Below, in pieces: positions 43,831 through 44,035 of a stretch of 44,035 bases of DNA. This DNA comes from Candidatus Iainarchaeum sp. GTDB lineage: Archaea; Iainarchaeota; Iainarchaeia; Iainarchaeales; GCA-2688035. Below the pieces are notes generated by a model. It saw nothing but the letters and a program-made list of their open reading frames with translations. It did not search any database and was not told where the DNA came from. Numbering within the stretch: position 1 is the first letter of the stretch; every line of letters begins with the position of its first letter. The stretch spans positions 1 through 44,035 of the forward strand of contig NZBU01000005.1 in assembly GCA_002688035.1 (NCBI GenBank), given 5' to 3'. Position numbers and translations under genes: made by a program.

Positions 43831-44035
43831 TTGAAAGTACTTAGAGAACTTTATACCGGAAATTATAAGAGATATATCGCAATACCACTTATTTTGCTCG
43901 TATTGTCGGTTTTTCTCGCATTTGTTTTCCCAGGGGTTCCAACCGGAATCGATCTTAGCGGCGGAACACTGATAATAATACGCTCAAACCAGCCTTTGGA
44001 CGCGCAGGAAACCAAGCAGCTTCTATCCGATAACT
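43831..44035 (+). CDS. secF: Protein-export membrane protein SecF, 5' end
   Basis: The first 68 codons of SecF, cut by the window end. They begin with TTG and read KVLRELYTGNYKRYIAIPLI, one membrane helix (LLVLSVFLAFVFPG), then the periplasmic-type turn GIDLSGGTLIIIRSNQP that is typical of SecF. SecF works with SecD to pull secreted proteins outward, so it fits a genome rich in secreted proteins. SecD would be expected next on the right. A TATA-like GTTTAAAAAAC stands about 20 bases upstream. Confidence 0.85.
   Translation, partial: MKVLRELYTGNYKRYIAIPLILLVLSVFLAFVFPGVPTGIDLSGGTLIIIRSNQPLDAQETKQLLSDN

Noticed and set aside
1-44035. CRISPR arrays, tRNA, rRNA and insertion sequences
   Set aside because: I saw no spaced direct repeats, no cloverleaf or rRNA signatures, and no transposase or terminal inverted repeats while reading both strands.

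Overview
The window is archaeal. It carries a two-subunit family D DNA polymerase (DP1 and DP2), Orc1/Cdc6, a proteasome beta subunit, an aCPSF1/FttA-type KH-beta-CASP nuclease, an archaeal NAC, archaeal SepF, UPF0147, a Hel308 helicase and the start of SecF. TATA-like boxes lie about 25-35 bp upstream of many starts, Shine-Dalgarno sites of the GGTGA type precede several others, and TTG starts are common. The base composition is AT-rich. The many short secreted or membrane-anchored proteins of unknown function suggest a euryarchaeal or DPANN-type lineage (Diapherotrites-like is only a guess). I see no rRNA, tRNA, CRISPR array or insertion sequence.

Left part (1-8 kb): the tail of a PEF-type C-terminal-signal surface protein, a secreted protein with a nucleotide-kinase-like gene, a small probably frameshifted gene (1924-2228), then fttA, the proteasome beta subunit and a SlyD-type FKBP. 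Next come two secreted genes with a matching 35-bp upstream element at the same distance from their starts. One has an in-frame TAA just before a recognisable PEF-type sorting tail. An HTH-10 regulator lies beside them.

8-26 kb is a surface block: membrane-anchored or secreted proteins (two with a shared N-I-P-E-I-x-P-I tail), archaeal NAC, Hel308, and a 2255-residue membrane-anchored giant with carboxypeptidase-regulatory-like repeats. The giant abuts a type IV prepilin peptidase gene.

26.5-29.8 kb is the highlight: a compact archaeal His-Xaa-Ser (HXS) peptide-modification locus. It holds hxsD, a second HxsD-like gene lacking a normal start codon, the radical SAM gene hxsB, a 73-residue precursor ending in His-Xaa-Ser repeats, and a second radical SAM gene (hxsC-like). 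Downstream are a membrane-anchored NHL-propeller protein, a HemW-like radical SAM protein, and a pair of U32 proteins with cysteine patterns like the UbiU/UbiV Fe-S pair. These may form a wider Fe-S and peptide-modification neighbourhood, but only the HXS core is firmly linked.

34.9-44 kb is housekeeping: a tail-anchored protein, SepF for division, a candidate replication origin, cdc6, the UPF0147-DP1-DP2 operon, a NOG1-like GTPase and the start of secF. Replication initiation, the replicative polymerase and a division protein are thus clustered.
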